Positions 9,517 through 18,963 of a stretch of 64,000 nucleotides of DNA are shown piece after piece; the first letter of the stretch is position 1, and each line of letters opens with the position of its first letter. A program made the position numbers and the translations under genes. A model generated the notes under the pieces. That model saw nothing but the letters and a program-made list of their open reading frames with translations, did no database searches and was not told the DNA's origin. The DNA lies in assembly GCF_016458305.1 (NCBI RefSeq), contig NZ_JAEMHL010000001.1, positions 434,001 through 498,000 of the forward strand, in the 5' to 3' direction. The DNA is from Geomonas anaerohicana (lineage in GTDB: Bacteria; Desulfobacterota; Desulfuromonadia; Geobacterales; Geobacteraceae).

Positions 9517-10803
9517 ATGACCGACAAGAACCTGCGCCTCGAGGGGATCTACCCCCAGCGCCAGAAGGAATTTTTCATGCAGCGCGTCAAGCTTCCCGCC
9601 GGCATCATCTCGGCCGACCAGGCCCTCAAGGTGGCGCAGCTGGCCGGTCGTCACGCACGTGGCTTGGTCCACCTGACCACCAGGGGGAGCATCGAGCTGC
9701 ACTGGCTCACCGAGGCGGACCTCCCGGTGGTGGCAGGACAACTGGCGCAGGTGGGTCTCTACAACCGCGGTGCCTGCGGCGGCGCCGTGCGCGGCGTCAT
9801 CTGCGGCAGCCTCTCCGCCGCGGGCGCCCCGGCGCTCGAGGCGCTGGTCAGGAAGATCCACCGGCATTTCACCGGTAACCCCCGCTTCGAGAAGCTCCCC
9901 AAGAAGTTCAAGATCGGCGTCGAGGCGGACACCGCCAGCAAGAGGCACCTGATCCAGGACCTGGCCTTCGTCCCCGCGGCCTCCGACGACGGCAGGGCGC
10001 GCTACGACGTCTACGCGGCTGGCGGGCTCGGGCGCGAACCCCAGCCCGGATTTCTGCTGGTGCAAGGCGTAGCCGAGGAGGCCCTGATACCGCTCATCGA
10101 GCGGGTGCTGGTGGAGTACGAGGCGAACACGCCGCCGCCCAAGCGGCTGAAGTACCTCGTGGGGCAGATAGGACAGGAGGAGTTCCGGCGCAGGGTGTTG
10201 GGGGACGAGCTGGCAGAACTGCCGGTGTCGGCACCGACACTCACCGGGAGCCTGGTGCCGGTGCCGGCAGCGGTCGAGGACCGTCTGGAGGCGCACGTAT
10301 TTGCAGGAGAGCTGGCGGCCGACGGTCTGGCTGCGCTGGCAGATGTCGCCGCCAGGTTCTGCGGCGGCATGCTCATGATCACGGGGAACCAGACCGTGGT
10401 CATGCACCTGGTTGAGGGGAGTGAGCGGGAAGAGGCGCTCAAGGCGCTGGCGCAGGCGGGTTTTGCCAATGAAAGTGTGGCGGAGCGGGTCGTGTTCCGG
10501 GTCTGCCCGGGCAGCCATGAGTGCATCATGGGGCTTGCTGCCACCCGCGACGTGGCGGCGGCCGTGGTGGCGGAGCTCGGGGCAGAGGCGCTCAAGCTTA
10601 GCTGGGCCATTTCCGGCTGCCCCAACTGCTGCGCCCAGCCGCAGCTGGCACAGGCGGGGATCGTGGCGTCGCGGCTGGTGAACGACCAGGCCGGGCGCGC
10701 CCCGCGTTTCGACCTCTACCGCGCCGGTGCCGGCGCCTTCGCCGAGCCGGTGCAGCAGGGACTCAACCTGACCGAGCTGCTGGCGGCCGTAAAGAAGATC
10801 TAG
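9517..10803 (+). CDS. Nitrite/sulfite reductase-like sirohaem-[4Fe-4S] protein
   Basis: 428 residues with the two-lobed ferredoxin-like plus sirohaem/FeS plan of assimilatory nitrite and sulfite reductases, but near the short end of the family. The cluster/sirohaem cysteines are all present: CPGSHEC (C330, C336) and CPNCC (C368, C372), the family's C-x5-C...C-x3-C pattern. The N-terminal LVHLTTRGSIELHW matches the NIR/SIR ferredoxin-like half domain. Start ATG 9517 has AGGAGAG upstream. Substrate (nitrite, sulfite or a precorrin) cannot be told from sequence alone. No partner reductase gene is adjacent, so electrons presumably come from ferredoxin. Confidence 0.85.
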   Translation: MTDKNLRLEGIYPQRQKEFFMQRVKLPAGIISADQALKVAQLAGRHARGLVHLTTRGSIELHWLTEADLPVVAGQLAQVGLYNRGACGGAVRGVICGSLSAAGAPALEALVRKIHRHFTGNPRFEKLPKKFKIGVEADTASKRHLIQDLAFVPAASDDGRARYDVYAAGGLGREPQPGFLLVQGVAEEALIPLIERVLVEYEANTPPPKRLKYLVGQIGQEEFRRRVLGDELAELPVSAPTLTGSLVPVPAAVEDRLEAHVFAGELAADGLAALADVAARFCGGMLMITGNQTVVMHLVEGSEREEALKALAQAGFANESVAERVVFRVCPGSHECIMGLAATRDVAAAVVAELGAEALKLSWAISGCPNCCAQPQLAQAGIVASRLVNDQAGRAPRFDLYRAGAGAFAEPVQQGLNLTELLAAVKKI

Positions 10804-10804
10804 G

Positions 10805-11036
10805 ACCGGTTCTACGTTCTACGTTAGTTCTCTTACCCCTCTCCCTCCGGGAGAGGGTGCCCGTAGGGCGGGTGAGGGCGATGCCATCTGCACCTCACCT
10901 GCCTCGTGCAATGCCCTCACCCCCGCCCCTCTCCCAAAGGGCGAGGGGAGCACACCTTCCTCACATCAGTACCTCGCTCCCGCTCCCGAACCTAGAACGT
11001 CGAACGTAGAACGTAGAACGTAGAACCTAGAACGGC
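10805..11036. repeat. Composite repeat block: families E, C, C, E
   Basis: Between the convergent reductase and kinase genes: a family E remnant (TTCTACGTTCTACGTTAG, 10810-10827); a family C copy CCCCTCTCCCTCCGGGAGAG near 10836-10857; its facing partner with CCCTCACCCCCGCCCCTCTC near 10914-10934; then an E array of five GAAC(C/G)TAGAAC-type units at 10986-11036. The whole gap is repeat DNA. Confidence 0.8.
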
Positions 11037-11038
11037 CT

Positions 11039-13729
11039 CTAGTTTTCGTCCAGCAGCTCCCTCACCCGGGCCAGCAGCTCGTTGATCTTGATCGGCTTGG
11101 AAATGAAATGACGCGGATCGCCCATGGTGAGCGTGTCGGTGATGATGTCGGCGGTATAGCCGCTCATGAAGATGACCTTGACGCCGGGGGACTGCGCGGA
11201 GATGGCCTGGTAGGCGTCCCTGCCGTTCATGCGCGGCATGATCACGTCCATGATGATCAGCGCCACACTCCCCGCAGCCGCCTGGAACTTCTCCACGGCA
11301 TCGACCCCGTCCACCGCCGTGATGACCCGGTAGCCAAAATCCTGCAGCAGCTCCCGCACCATGTCCCGTATCACCGCGTCGTCCTCGACCAGGAGCAGGG
11401 TCTCCTCGCCGCCATGCACGGCATCGTCGACGGCGACGCTCTCGCCGGGCGCGGGGAGATCGATCAGGGGAAGGTAGAGCCTGAATACCGTGCCGTGCCC
11501 CAACTCGCTGTAACAGTTGATGAAGCCGGAATGCTGCTTCACGATGCCGTACACCATGGCCAACCCCAGGCCGGTCCCCTTGCCCGGCTCCTTGGTGGTG
11601 AAAAAGGGCTCGAAGATCCGGTCCCTGGTTTTCTCGTCCATGCCGACACCGGTGTCGGCCACCGTGATCAGGGCGTAGCTCCCGGGGACGCCGTAGCCGT
11701 GCGCCGACACGAACTCTTGATCGAGCATGATGCGGTCGGTCGCGATGCTCAGTATGCCGCCGTCGACCATGGCGTCCCGGGCGTTCACGGCCAGGTTCAT
11801 GATCACCTGCTCGATCTGCCCCGAATCCGCCAGTACCGAAAGCTCCTCGCCCCCCACCTGTATCCTGACCTCGATGTGTTCCGGGATCAGGCGGCGCAAC
11901 ATGACCTCGAGGTTCACCAAGATGGCATTCAGCCCCACGGGGGCCGGGTTGGTCACCTGTTTTCTGCTGTAGGCCAACAGGCTCCGGGTCAGGTTGGCGG
12001 CCCGCTCCGATGCCCGCAGGATCTCGCTTACCTTCCCCTGCAGGGGATGATCCTCCTCCAGCTGGACCTGCATCATGGTGCTGTAGCCGATGATGGCAGT
12101 GAGGATGTTGTTGAAGTCATGGGCGATGCCGCCGGTCAGGGTGCCGATCGCCTCCATCTTCTGGGACTGGGTCAACTGGTGTTCCAGTGCCCTCCTCTCT
12201 TCCTCGGCCTCGAGTCGTTCGGTCACGTCGTAGCAGGTCCCGATGTACCCAGCGAACCTGCCGTCCAGCCCGTTGAAGGGCCGCCCCATGTCGATGATCC
12301 AGCGGTAGCTGCCGTCGGTATGGCGCAGACGGTACTGCATCTGGAACGGTGCCCTCTGCGCGAAGGCGTCCCGGTAGGTTTTGAGGCAGTATCCCATGTC
12401 CTCGGCGTGCACGCCGGTGGCCCAGCCGTCCCCCAGTTCTTCCGACAGATCCCGCCCCGTGAAGTCGAGCCAGGTCCGGTTGAAGTAGTTCACCTTGCTG
12501 TCGGTGCCGGCGCGCCAGATCATGGCGGGGAAATTATCGAACAGGGTCAGGTAGAAGTCTGCGGAACGCTCCAGTTCCAGGAGCATGGTGTTGAAGGTGC
12601 GGGCCATCTGGCCGATTTCGTCGTCGGAGGTAACCGGAGCCAGTTTCTGCGAGAGGTCCCCCATGCTCGGGAGCAGCTCCAGGTGTCTGGTGAAGGAGGC
12701 CAGCGGCCTGGTGAGGTACTGCATGAAGGGCCAGACCAGGCACAGCGACAGGAGGGCGGCGACCAGGGAGCCGGCGATGAAATAGTTTCTGGCCGCATAG
12801 ACCGGGGCGTAGGCTTCCTCTATGGGATAACTGACCGCAAGCACCCACCCCGTCGACTTCAGCCGCTTCACCGAGCGCAGCACGGGGATGCCGATCCGGG
12901 CCATGGTCTCGGCGGTGCCCTGGAAACCCTGCAGGGCGCGCTCCACCATCAGGTTCGTCCCCGGAGGATCCTGGCGCAGCACCCTGCGTTTGTCCGGGTG
13001 CATGAGGACGTTGCGCCGGCTGTCGTAGAGGGACAAAAAACCCCTCTTGCCCAGCTTCAGGTTCGCCAGCGAGCGCAGGAAGTGCTGCTCGCGCAGATCG
13101 ATGCTCCCCCCGACGATGCCGGCGAGCTGGCGGTTTTTATTGAAGATGGGGACGGTGAACATGATGATGGGGTGGCTTTGCTTCTGCAGCGACGCGAAGG
13201 GCGGGGAAATGTAGGTGGTGCCGCGCTTCACGGTCTCCTTGTAGTACTCGCGGAAAGAGAAGTCCGTGCCGATGAAATTGAGGTTCCGCGGGGTGGCCGC
13301 AACCAGTTTGCCGGAGGCGGAGAAGAGGAAGAGCGAGTTGTCGAAAAAGGCATGCTGTTTCTGCTCGGCATCGAGCATGCGCTGGGCCTGTCCGGGGTGG
13401 TCCACGGCATCGGCGCCGAGGCGGCCGGAGAGGTTGTGCAGCACCTGGGTGAAGTCGAAGATCCGGTCGTCGACTTGGGCGGCCAACGAGTCCAGGAGGA
13501 GGGCTTGTTGCTGTGAGATGCTTTCTTTGAAGGTCTTCTCGAAGAACAGGTACGACCCGACCGCGGAAACGGCCATCAGCACCGCGACCAGGAGGAACAC
13601 GGCCAGGGTCATCTTCGTCTTCATGCTGGTGAAAAGCACAAACGCTCCGGTGGCAGCCGGTTCGCGGTCCCGGCTGCTGTCACAGTCCCTGCTCCGGCAC
13701 GCTGCCTCGCTGGCAGCCTCGTCAGTCAT
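11039..13729 (-). CDS. Hybrid sensor histidine kinase/response regulator (dCache-HAMP-PAS-HisKA-HATPase-REC)
   Basis: 896 residues. A Cys/Arg-rich N-terminal extension (1-35) precedes the first membrane helix (about 41-66). An extracytoplasmic double-Cache-like region follows to about 315, then a second helix and HAMP (to about 390), a PAS domain with PAC tail (about 400-515), HisKA with the phospho-acceptor in GGIAHDFNN (His about 536), an ATPase domain with [17 protein letters not shown] and GTGLGLAMV motifs, and a C-terminal receiver with DVIMPRMNG (Asp about 827). The GGIAHDFNN type commonly controls gene expression or second-messenger output via phosphorelay. Starting instead at ATG 13624 would remove the extension; neither start has a strong ribosome site. 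Confidence 0.92.
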   Translation of the reverse strand: MTDEAASEAACRSRDCDSSRDREPAATGAFVLFTSMKTKMTLAVFLLVAVLMAVSAVGSYLFFEKTFKESISQQQALLLDSLAAQVDDRIFDFTQVLHNLSGRLGADAVDHPGQAQRMLDAEQKQHAFFDNSLFLFSASGKLVAATPRNLNFIGTDFSFREYYKETVKRGTTYISPPFASLQKQSHPIIMFTVPIFNKNRQLAGIVGGSIDLREQHFLRSLANLKLGKRGFLSLYDSRRNVLMHPDKRRVLRQDPPGTNLMVERALQGFQGTAETMARIGIPVLRSVKRLKSTGWVLAVSYPIEEAYAPVYAARNYFIAGSLVAALLSLCLVWPFMQYLTRPLASFTRHLELLPSMGDLSQKLAPVTSDDEIGQMARTFNTMLLELERSADFYLTLFDNFPAMIWRAGTDSKVNYFNRTWLDFTGRDLSEELGDGWATGVHAEDMGYCLKTYRDAFAQRAPFQMQYRLRHTDGSYRWIIDMGRPFNGLDGRFAGYIGTCYDVTERLEAEEERRALEHQLTQSQKMEAIGTLTGGIAHDFNNILTAIIGYSTMMQVQLEEDHPLQGKVSEILRASERAANLTRSLLAYSRKQVTNPAPVGLNAILVNLEVMLRRLIPEHIEVRIQVGGEELSVLADSGQIEQVIMNLAVNARDAMVDGGILSIATDRIMLDQEFVSAHGYGVPGSYALITVADTGVGMDEKTRDRIFEPFFTTKEPGKGTGLGLAMVYGIVKQHSGFINCYSELGHGTVFRLYLPLIDLPAPGESVAVDDAVHGGEETLLLVEDDAVIRDMVRELLQDFGYRVITAVDGVDAVEKFQAAAGSVALIIMDVIMPRMNGRDAYQAISAQSPGVKVIFMSGYTADIITDTLTMGDPRHFISKPIKINELLARVRELLDEN

Positions 13730-14213
13730 GCAGATTCTTATAAACCTTCTTGTGCCAATAACAACTTAGATGTGAGCTTTTAATATTTGTTTTTGCCAAT
13801 ACTTTAACTGTTTTTTATAGAAAAGCCAGTTCTTATGAGAGCTTTAACTAATTTTATGAGAGAGAAGATTTGTATGTGCCCAGTATTGAAAGACTTCTCA
13901 GCGGCGGGAAACTGCGGACCCGCCCCGCGCCGGAAGCAGGGGAACAGCCGCAGCGTCAATTTACTGTCGATTCTGGCGCAGACGGGGGCAAAGTGGACAA
14001 CTATCAATGCTTTAGCGGCGTTTACGGTGTAGACTGCGGCTGGCAGTAGTTCTTCTATCCACGTCAGCTGTGGAAAACTATGTGGAGAAAAGGGGGTGGT
14101 CGGCATGAAAATACCGTAATGGGGAGGTCTCCAGCAGATTGCACTAATTTTAAGCAGTTAAAACCGGCGTGATTACAGGGGGCGCCAATGATTTGGCGCC
14201 GGCAATTGGAACA
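13730..14213. other. Long non-coding gap with AT-rich start, DnaA-box-like cluster and a hairpin
   Basis: No convincing gene. The first 120 bases are AT-rich and may hold the promoter of the hybrid kinase. At 14055-14089 three near-matches to the DnaA box TTATCCACA occur: CTATCCACG, the complement of TGTGGAAAA and the complement of TGTGGAGAA. At 14181-14200 GGCGCCAA-TGAT-TTGGCGCC forms a strong hairpin. No riboswitch was recognised. Confidence 0.5.
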
Positions 14214-14214
14214 C

Positions 14215-14241
14215 AAAAAAAGGGGGGCAGAGCCCCCCTTG
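14215..14241 (-). terminator. Rho-independent terminator of pyruvate carboxylase gene
   Basis: Stem GGGGGGC/GCCCCCC with loop AGA (14222-14238). On the minus strand it is followed by an uninterrupted T-run (complement of 14215-14221), starting 19 bases past the pyc stop codon. Confidence 0.85.
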
Positions 14242-14259
14242 TGACAGTACTGAATTTTA

Positions 14260-17200
14260 CTATGCCATTACGAAAAGGAGCTCCTCTTTCTCGACCTTGC
14301 CCCCTTCCTTGCACTTCACCTCGGCGACGGTGCCGTCCTCCTTGGCCTTGATGTTGGTCTCCATCTTCATGGCCTCGGTGACGGCGAGGATGTCGCCCGC
14401 CTTGACCGCGTCACCGACCTTCACATTCAGCTTGATCACCTTGCCCGGCATGGGCGCGCCGACGTGCTTGGGGTTGCCCTTGTCGGCCTTCTCGTGGCCG
14501 CACTCGTCGCTTTGCACCGACTGGTCGCGCACGGTGACGCTCCTCGCGTTGCCGTTGAGCTCGAAGTAGATCTTCTTGGTGCCGTCGGGCTGGGTCTTGC
14601 CGATGGCGTTGAGCTTCACGATCAGCGTCTTGCCCGGCTGGAGCTCGATGGAGGTCTCCTGCCCCGGCTCCAGGCCGTAGAAGAAGATCGGGGTCGGAAT
14701 CACCGATACGTCGGAGAACTCCTGGCGGTGCTTGGCGTATTCCACGTAGACGTTCGGATACATCATGTAGGACATGAGTTCTTCGTCGTTCACCGGGTGC
14801 CCCACCTTGGTCTCGGCGGCGGCGCGCTCCTTCTCGAAGTCGGCCGGCTCCAAAAGCTCGCCCGGGCGGCAGGTGATGGGCTCCTGCCCCTTGAGGATGA
14901 TCTTCTGCAGCTCCTGCGGGAAGCCCTGGTAGGGTTGGCCGATCATCCCCTTGAAGAAGCCGACCACCGACTCGGGGAAGGCGAGGTCGGCGCCGGGGGC
15001 GAAGACGTCCTCGGGCTCCAGGTTGTTCTTCACCAGGAACATGGCCATGTCCCCCACCACCTTGGAGGAGGGGGTGACCTTGACCACGTCGCCGAAGAGG
15101 AGGTTCACCTTGTGGTACATCTCCTTGCACTCTTCCCAGCGCTCGATGAGGCCGAGGCCGGCGACCTGCGGCTTGTAATTGGAGTACTGCCCGCCCGGGA
15201 TCTCGTGGTGGTACACCTCGGCGGTGCCGCTTTTCAGTCCCGACTCGAAGGGGGCGTAGTAGTCGCGCACCGTCTCCCAATAGTTGGCCAGCTGCTGCAG
15301 GCCGCGCTCGTTCACCTGCGGGTCGAATTCGGTCCCTTTCAGGGTCGCCACCAGCGCGTTGAGGTTCGGTTGCGAGGTGAGGCCGGAGATGGAGGAGAGT
15401 GCCGCGTCGACGATGTCGACGCCGGCCTGCGCCGCCATCAAGAGCAGCGCCCCGCCGTTGCCGGAGGTGTCGTGGGTGTGCAGGTGCACCGGGATGCCGA
15501 TCTCCTCCTTGAGCGCCTTGACCAGCTGGTAGCCGGCGTAGGGTTTCAACAGGCCCGCCATGTCCTTGATGGCCAGGATGTGGGCACCCATCTTCTCCAG
15601 CTCCTTGGCCATGGACACGTAGTAGGAGAGCGGGTACTTGGTGCGGGTGGGATCGGAGATGTCGCCGGTGTAGCAGATGGCGGCCTCGCAGATCTTGCCC
15701 GACTTCTGTACCGCCTCCATGGCCACCTGCATGCCGCGGGTCCAGTTGAGCGAGTCGAAGACGCGGAAGACGTCGACGCCGGACTCCGCCGCCTGCGCCA
15801 CGAAGCGCTGCACCACGTTGTCCGGGTAGTTGGTGTAGCCGACGGCGTTGGAGCCGCGCAGCAGCATCTGGAACAGGACGTTGGGGATCGCCTCGGTGAG
15901 GGCGTGCAGCCTCTGCCAGGGATCTTCCTTCAAAAAGCGCATGGAGACGTCGAAGGTGGCGCCCCCCCACAGCTCCAGGGAGAACAGGTCGCTGGCCAGG
16001 TGCGAGGTGGCGTCGGCGACCTTCAACAGGTCATAGGTTCTGACGCGGGTGGCCAAAAGCGACTGGTGCGCGTCGCGCATGGTCGTGTCGGTAAGGAGAA
16101 GCTTCTTCTGCTCCAGCACCCACTTGGCGAGCCCCTCGGCCCCTTTCTCGCGCAGGATGTCCTTGGTCCCCTTGGGCTTCTGGGCGAAGAGGTCGATCTG
16201 CGGCACGGCCGCCTCGATCAGGTCCGCGGAGCGCAGCGGTTTGGCGACGCCGGCCGAGCCGTTCACGATGACGTCGCCCAGGAAGTTGAGCACCTTGTTG
16301 GCGCGGTCCTTCTTCTCCGGGATCACCAAGAGCTCCGGGTGCTGGTCGATGAAGGAGGTGTTGCACTCGCCGGCCAGGAACACCGGGTGGGTGATCACGT
16401 TCTCCAGAAAACCGATGTTGGTCTTCACGCCGCGCACGCGGAATTCCTGGAGGCTCCTATCCATGATGTGGGCGGCCTCGGTGAAGGTGAGGCCCCAGGA
16501 ACTGACTTTCACCAGCAGCGAGTCGTAGTGCGGCGTGATCTGGGCGCCGGTGAAGGCGTTGCCGGCGTCGAGGCGCACGCCGCAGCCGGCGGAGGAGCGG
16601 TAGGTGGTCAGGGTGCCGAAGTCGGGGGCGAAGTTGTTGGTCGGGTCCTCGGTGGTGATGCGGCACTGGATGGCGAAGCCGCGCATCTCGATGGAGCCCT
16701 GGTTGGGGATGTTGATCTCCGGGTCTGAGAGGCGTTTCCCCTCGGCGATCAGGATCTGCGCCTGCACCAGGTTGCGGCCGGTGATCATCTCGGTCACCGT
16801 GTGCTCGACCTGGATGCGCGGGTTCATCTCGATGAAGTAGTAGCGCCCTTCCTCGTCCAAAAGGAATTCGACGGTGCCGGCGTTACGGTAGCCGACCTGC
16901 TTGGCGATCTTCAGCGCGTCGGTGCACAGGGCGAGGCGGGTGTCGCCGGGGAGCGCCAGCGAGGGGGCGAACTCGACCACCTTCTGGTGGCGGCGCTGGA
17001 TGGAGCAGTCGCGCTCGTAGAAATGCACCAGGCTGCCGTAACCGTCGCCCAGCACCTGCACCTCGATGTGCTTGGGGTTTTTCAGGTAGCGCTCGAGGAA
17101 GACCGAGGGGTCGCCGAAGGCGGCCTTCGCCTCGGAGGAGGCGGACTGCAGCCCCTCCAGGAGCTCCTTCTGGTTGGTGGCGACGCGCATGCCGCGACCG

Positions 17201-17706
17201 CCGCCGCCGGCCGCCGCCTTGATGATGATCGGGTAGCCGTGGTTCTTGGCGAAGATGAGGGCGTCTTCCTCGTGGACGATGGGCTCCTCGGTGCCGGGGA
17301 CGGTGGCGACGCCGGCCGCCTTGGCCACCTTCCTCGCGGCCACCTTGTCGCCCAGGGCGCGCTGCATCTCGGCGGTCGGTCCGATGAAGGCGATGCCGTT
17401 TTGCTCGCACTTCTCGGCGAACTCGGCGTTTTCGGCCAGGAAGCCGTAACCGGGATGGATGGCGTCGACATCGCGCTTTTTGGCCAGGGCGATGATCTCG
17501 TCGATGCCGAGGTAGGCGTCGATGGGGGCTTTCCCCTTGCCGACCTGGTACGCTTCATCAGCCTTGTAGCGGTGCAGCGAGAGCTTGTCCTCTTCCGAAT
17601 AGATGGCAACCGTGCTGATGCCGAGTTCGGTGCAGGCGCGGAAGATCCTGATTGCGATCTCCCCGCGGTTAGCTGCCATCACCTTCCTGAATTTCCGTGC
17701 TTCCAT
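14260..17706 (-). CDS. pyc: Pyruvate carboxylase
   Basis: Carboxylates pyruvate to oxaloacetate with ATP and biotin, feeding the TCA cycle and gluconeogenesis. At 1148 residues it is the single-chain form. The biotin carboxylase lobe covers about 1-450 (KAAAGGGGRGMR ATP loop, RDCSIQRRHQK, EMNPRIQVEHTVTE). The carboxyltransferase lobe covers about 530-1000 (LLLTDTTMRDAHQSLLATR, HLHTHDTSGNG). The C-terminal biotinyl domain carries TEAMKMETN with the biotinylated lysine near residue 1113. GGAGAGGA precedes ATG 17706. A palindrome of the PdhR/FadR-subfamily GntR type lies about 90 bases upstream (17794-17808), suggesting pyruvate- or acyl-CoA-responsive control; this is inference. Confidence 0.97.
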   Translation of the reverse strand: MEARKFRKVMAANRGEIAIRIFRACTELGISTVAIYSEEDKLSLHRYKADEAYQVGKGKAPIDAYLGIDEIIALAKKRDVDAIHPGYGFLAENAEFAEKCEQNGIAFIGPTAEMQRALGDKVAARKVAKAAGVATVPGTEEPIVHEEDALIFAKNHGYPIIIKAAAGGGGRGMRVATNQKELLEGLQSASSEAKAAFGDPSVFLERYLKNPKHIEVQVLGDGYGSLVHFYERDCSIQRRHQKVVEFAPSLALPGDTRLALCTDALKIAKQVGYRNAGTVEFLLDEEGRYYFIEMNPRIQVEHTVTEMITGRNLVQAQILIAEGKRLSDPEINIPNQGSIEMRGFAIQCRITTEDPTNNFAPDFGTLTTYRSSAGCGVRLDAGNAFTGAQITPHYDSLLVKVSSWGLTFTEAAHIMDRSLQEFRVRGVKTNIGFLENVITHPVFLAGECNTSFIDQHPELLVIPEKKDRANKVLNFLGDVIVNGSAGVAKPLRSADLIEAAVPQIDLFAQKPKGTKDILREKGAEGLAKWVLEQKKLLLTDTTMRDAHQSLLATRVRTYDLLKVADATSHLASDLFSLELWGGATFDVSMRFLKEDPWQRLHALTEAIPNVLFQMLLRGSNAVGYTNYPDNVVQRFVAQAAESGVDVFRVFDSLNWTRGMQVAMEAVQKSGKICEAAICYTGDISDPTRTKYPLSYYVSMAKELEKMGAHILAIKDMAGLLKPYAGYQLVKALKEEIGIPVHLHTHDTSGNGGALLLMAAQAGVDIVDAALSSISGLTSQPNLNALVATLKGTEFDPQVNERGLQQLANYWETVRDYYAPFESGLKSGTAEVYHHEIPGGQYSNYKPQVAGLGLIERWEECKEMYHKVNLLFGDVVKVTPSSKVVGDMAMFLVKNNLEPEDVFAPGADLAFPESVVGFFKGMIGQPYQGFPQELQKIILKGQEPITCRPGELLEPADFEKERAAAETKVGHPVNDEELMSYMMYPNVYVEYAKHRQEFSDVSVIPTPIFFYGLEPGQETSIELQPGKTLIVKLNAIGKTQPDGTKKIYFELNGNARSVTVRDQSVQSDECGHEKADKGNPKHVGAPMPGKVIKLNVKVGDAVKAGDILAVTEAMKMETNIKAKEDGTVAEVKCKEGGKVEKEELLFVMA

Positions 17707-17793
17707 TTCCTCTCCTTTAGTGGGGGTATTTTTTTACCGAGACTAAAACAAATGGTGGAAATTTTATCGCCGTTTTAAAACAGCTGGCGCTGT

Positions 17794-17808
17794 ATTGGTA
17801 AAACCAAT
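17794..17808. promoter_or_regulatory. GntR/PdhR-type operator upstream of pyc
   Basis: ATTGGTAAAACCAAT is a perfect 6-3-6 palindrome. It matches both the E. coli PdhR box core ATTGGTnnnACCAAT and the general FadR-subfamily site TnGTnnnACnA. It lies 88 bases before the pyc start codon. No GntR gene is inside the window. Confidence 0.6.
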
Positions 17809-18047
17809 TTTCCCTTAATTTTTGAGGGGTTAATTGTGTATTCAAAGGGAGGCATATAAAAGCAGATTCCCTTTAGAATGTCAATCCTGGAATCGTGTTA
17901 TATTTTTGTATACTTTCCTCAAACGCGGTACGACAGATAAAGATTAAGATTGAGATTAAGAAAAGCCTATCCTAAATCTTAATCTTTGTCTTAATCTGGT
18001 GGTTCATTTTGCTTGCCTTAGCACCGAGAACTTCCTATCTTTGCCCG
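17809..18047. repeat. Intergenic gap with two inverted repeats (incl. family H)
   Basis: Two structures are visible between pyc and the DUF554 gene. Arms at 17840-17850 (ATTCAAAGGGA) and 17868-17879 (complement with one extra base) flank an AT-rich loop. Family H has perfect 13-bp arms AAAGATTAAGATT (17939-17951) and AATCTTAATCTTT (17975-17987), with flanks that extend the similarity. No gene seen. Confidence 0.7.
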
Positions 18048-18731
18048 ATGATCATGCAAGGAACGGCGGTAAACGCAGCGGCAATCGTTATCGGCAGCGC
18101 CCTCGGCCTTAAGGCGGGGCACCTCATCTCCAGCAAGGTGCGCGGCACCGTCATGGCCGGACTCGGGCTTGCCGTACTACTTATCGGCATCCAGCTCGCT
18201 TTCAAAAGCCAGCAACCGATGATTATTATAGGTTCGCTGATCGGCGGGGGGATCATCGGGGAGCTGCTCGGCATAGAGGCGCGCCTGGAAGCCCTCGGCA
18301 ACTGGATCGGCGACCGCTTCAAGGGGAGCGGCAGGATCTCCGAGGGATTCGTGACCGCGAGCCTGCTCTACTGCGTCGGGGCCATGGCCATCATGGGTGC
18401 ACTCCAGGACGGACTCGGTTCCCGCCCGGACATCCTCTACGCCAAGGCGGCGCTGGACGGCATCGCCTCGGTGGCGCTCGCCTCCACCCTCGGCGCCGGC
18501 GTGCTCTTTTCGGCGCTTCCTCTTTTTGCCTACCAGGGCGCCATCACCCTCTCCGCGACGCTGGCCCAGCAGATCCTGACCCCGGTGGTGGTGCAGGAAA
18601 TGAACGCCGTGGGCGGCCTTCTCATCCTCGCCATCGGGCTGGACATGCTCGGGGTCAAGAGGGTCCCGGTGGGCAACCTGCTTCCCGCCGTTTTCCTGGC
18701 GCCTCCCCTGGTGATGCTCTTCGTGTCGTAA
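18048..18731 (+). CDS. DUF554 family inner-membrane protein
   Basis: 227 residues, strongly hydrophobic, with about six to seven membrane segments. MIMQGTAVNAAAIVIGSALG at the N-terminus and the internal ASLLYCVGAMAIMGALQDG are characteristic of DUF554 (YdfK/YqgA-like) proteins. The function is not established; transport has been suggested for the family. Start at ATG 18048 chosen by family alignment (members begin right before the GTxVNAxxI motif). ATG 18054 is equally possible, and no clear ribosome site separates them. Transcribed away from pyc. Confidence 0.85.
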   Translation: MIMQGTAVNAAAIVIGSALGLKAGHLISSKVRGTVMAGLGLAVLLIGIQLAFKSQQPMIIIGSLIGGGIIGELLGIEARLEALGNWIGDRFKGSGRISEGFVTASLLYCVGAMAIMGALQDGLGSRPDILYAKAALDGIASVALASTLGAGVLFSALPLFAYQGAITLSATLAQQILTPVVVQEMNAVGGLLILAIGLDMLGVKRVPVGNLLPAVFLAPPLVMLFVS

Positions 18732-18810
18732 ACCTTGACATTCCATCTGAGAATTTAATAACATGCGATACTTCCCGCCTTCGCGCTGCGCGCTACGGTG
18801 GGGTGCGGCA

Positions 18811-18918
18811 GAAGGGGCTGGCTGCGTTAGGTGCCTGTCCCTCTAGCGGAACGCTTCTTTCAGCTCAGCCGTCTTCCAAGGAAAAGGGGACAGGCACCTC
18901 GCGGAGCCAGTCCCCTCC
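18811..18918. repeat. Two facing family B repeats
   Basis: GGCTGGCTGCGTTAGGTGCC at about 18815-18834, leading into TGTCCCTCTAGCGGAACGCT (18835-18854), faces GGGACAGGCACCTCGCGGAG followed by CCAGTCCCC at 18887-18915. The arms are long inverted matches. The second arm ends about 45 bases before the murI start, so murI is read through or just downstream of this element. Confidence 0.8.
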
Positions 18919-18963
18919 TGGTGGCGAAGAGTCGCATCAATAAGAAGTATTGGAGAAAAGATT

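Noticed and set aside
13804-14106. Open frames of 65-100 codons on both strands in the gap before pyc
   Set aside because: No ribosome sites, no recognisable protein features, and the two strands give equally plausible frames; treated as non-coding.
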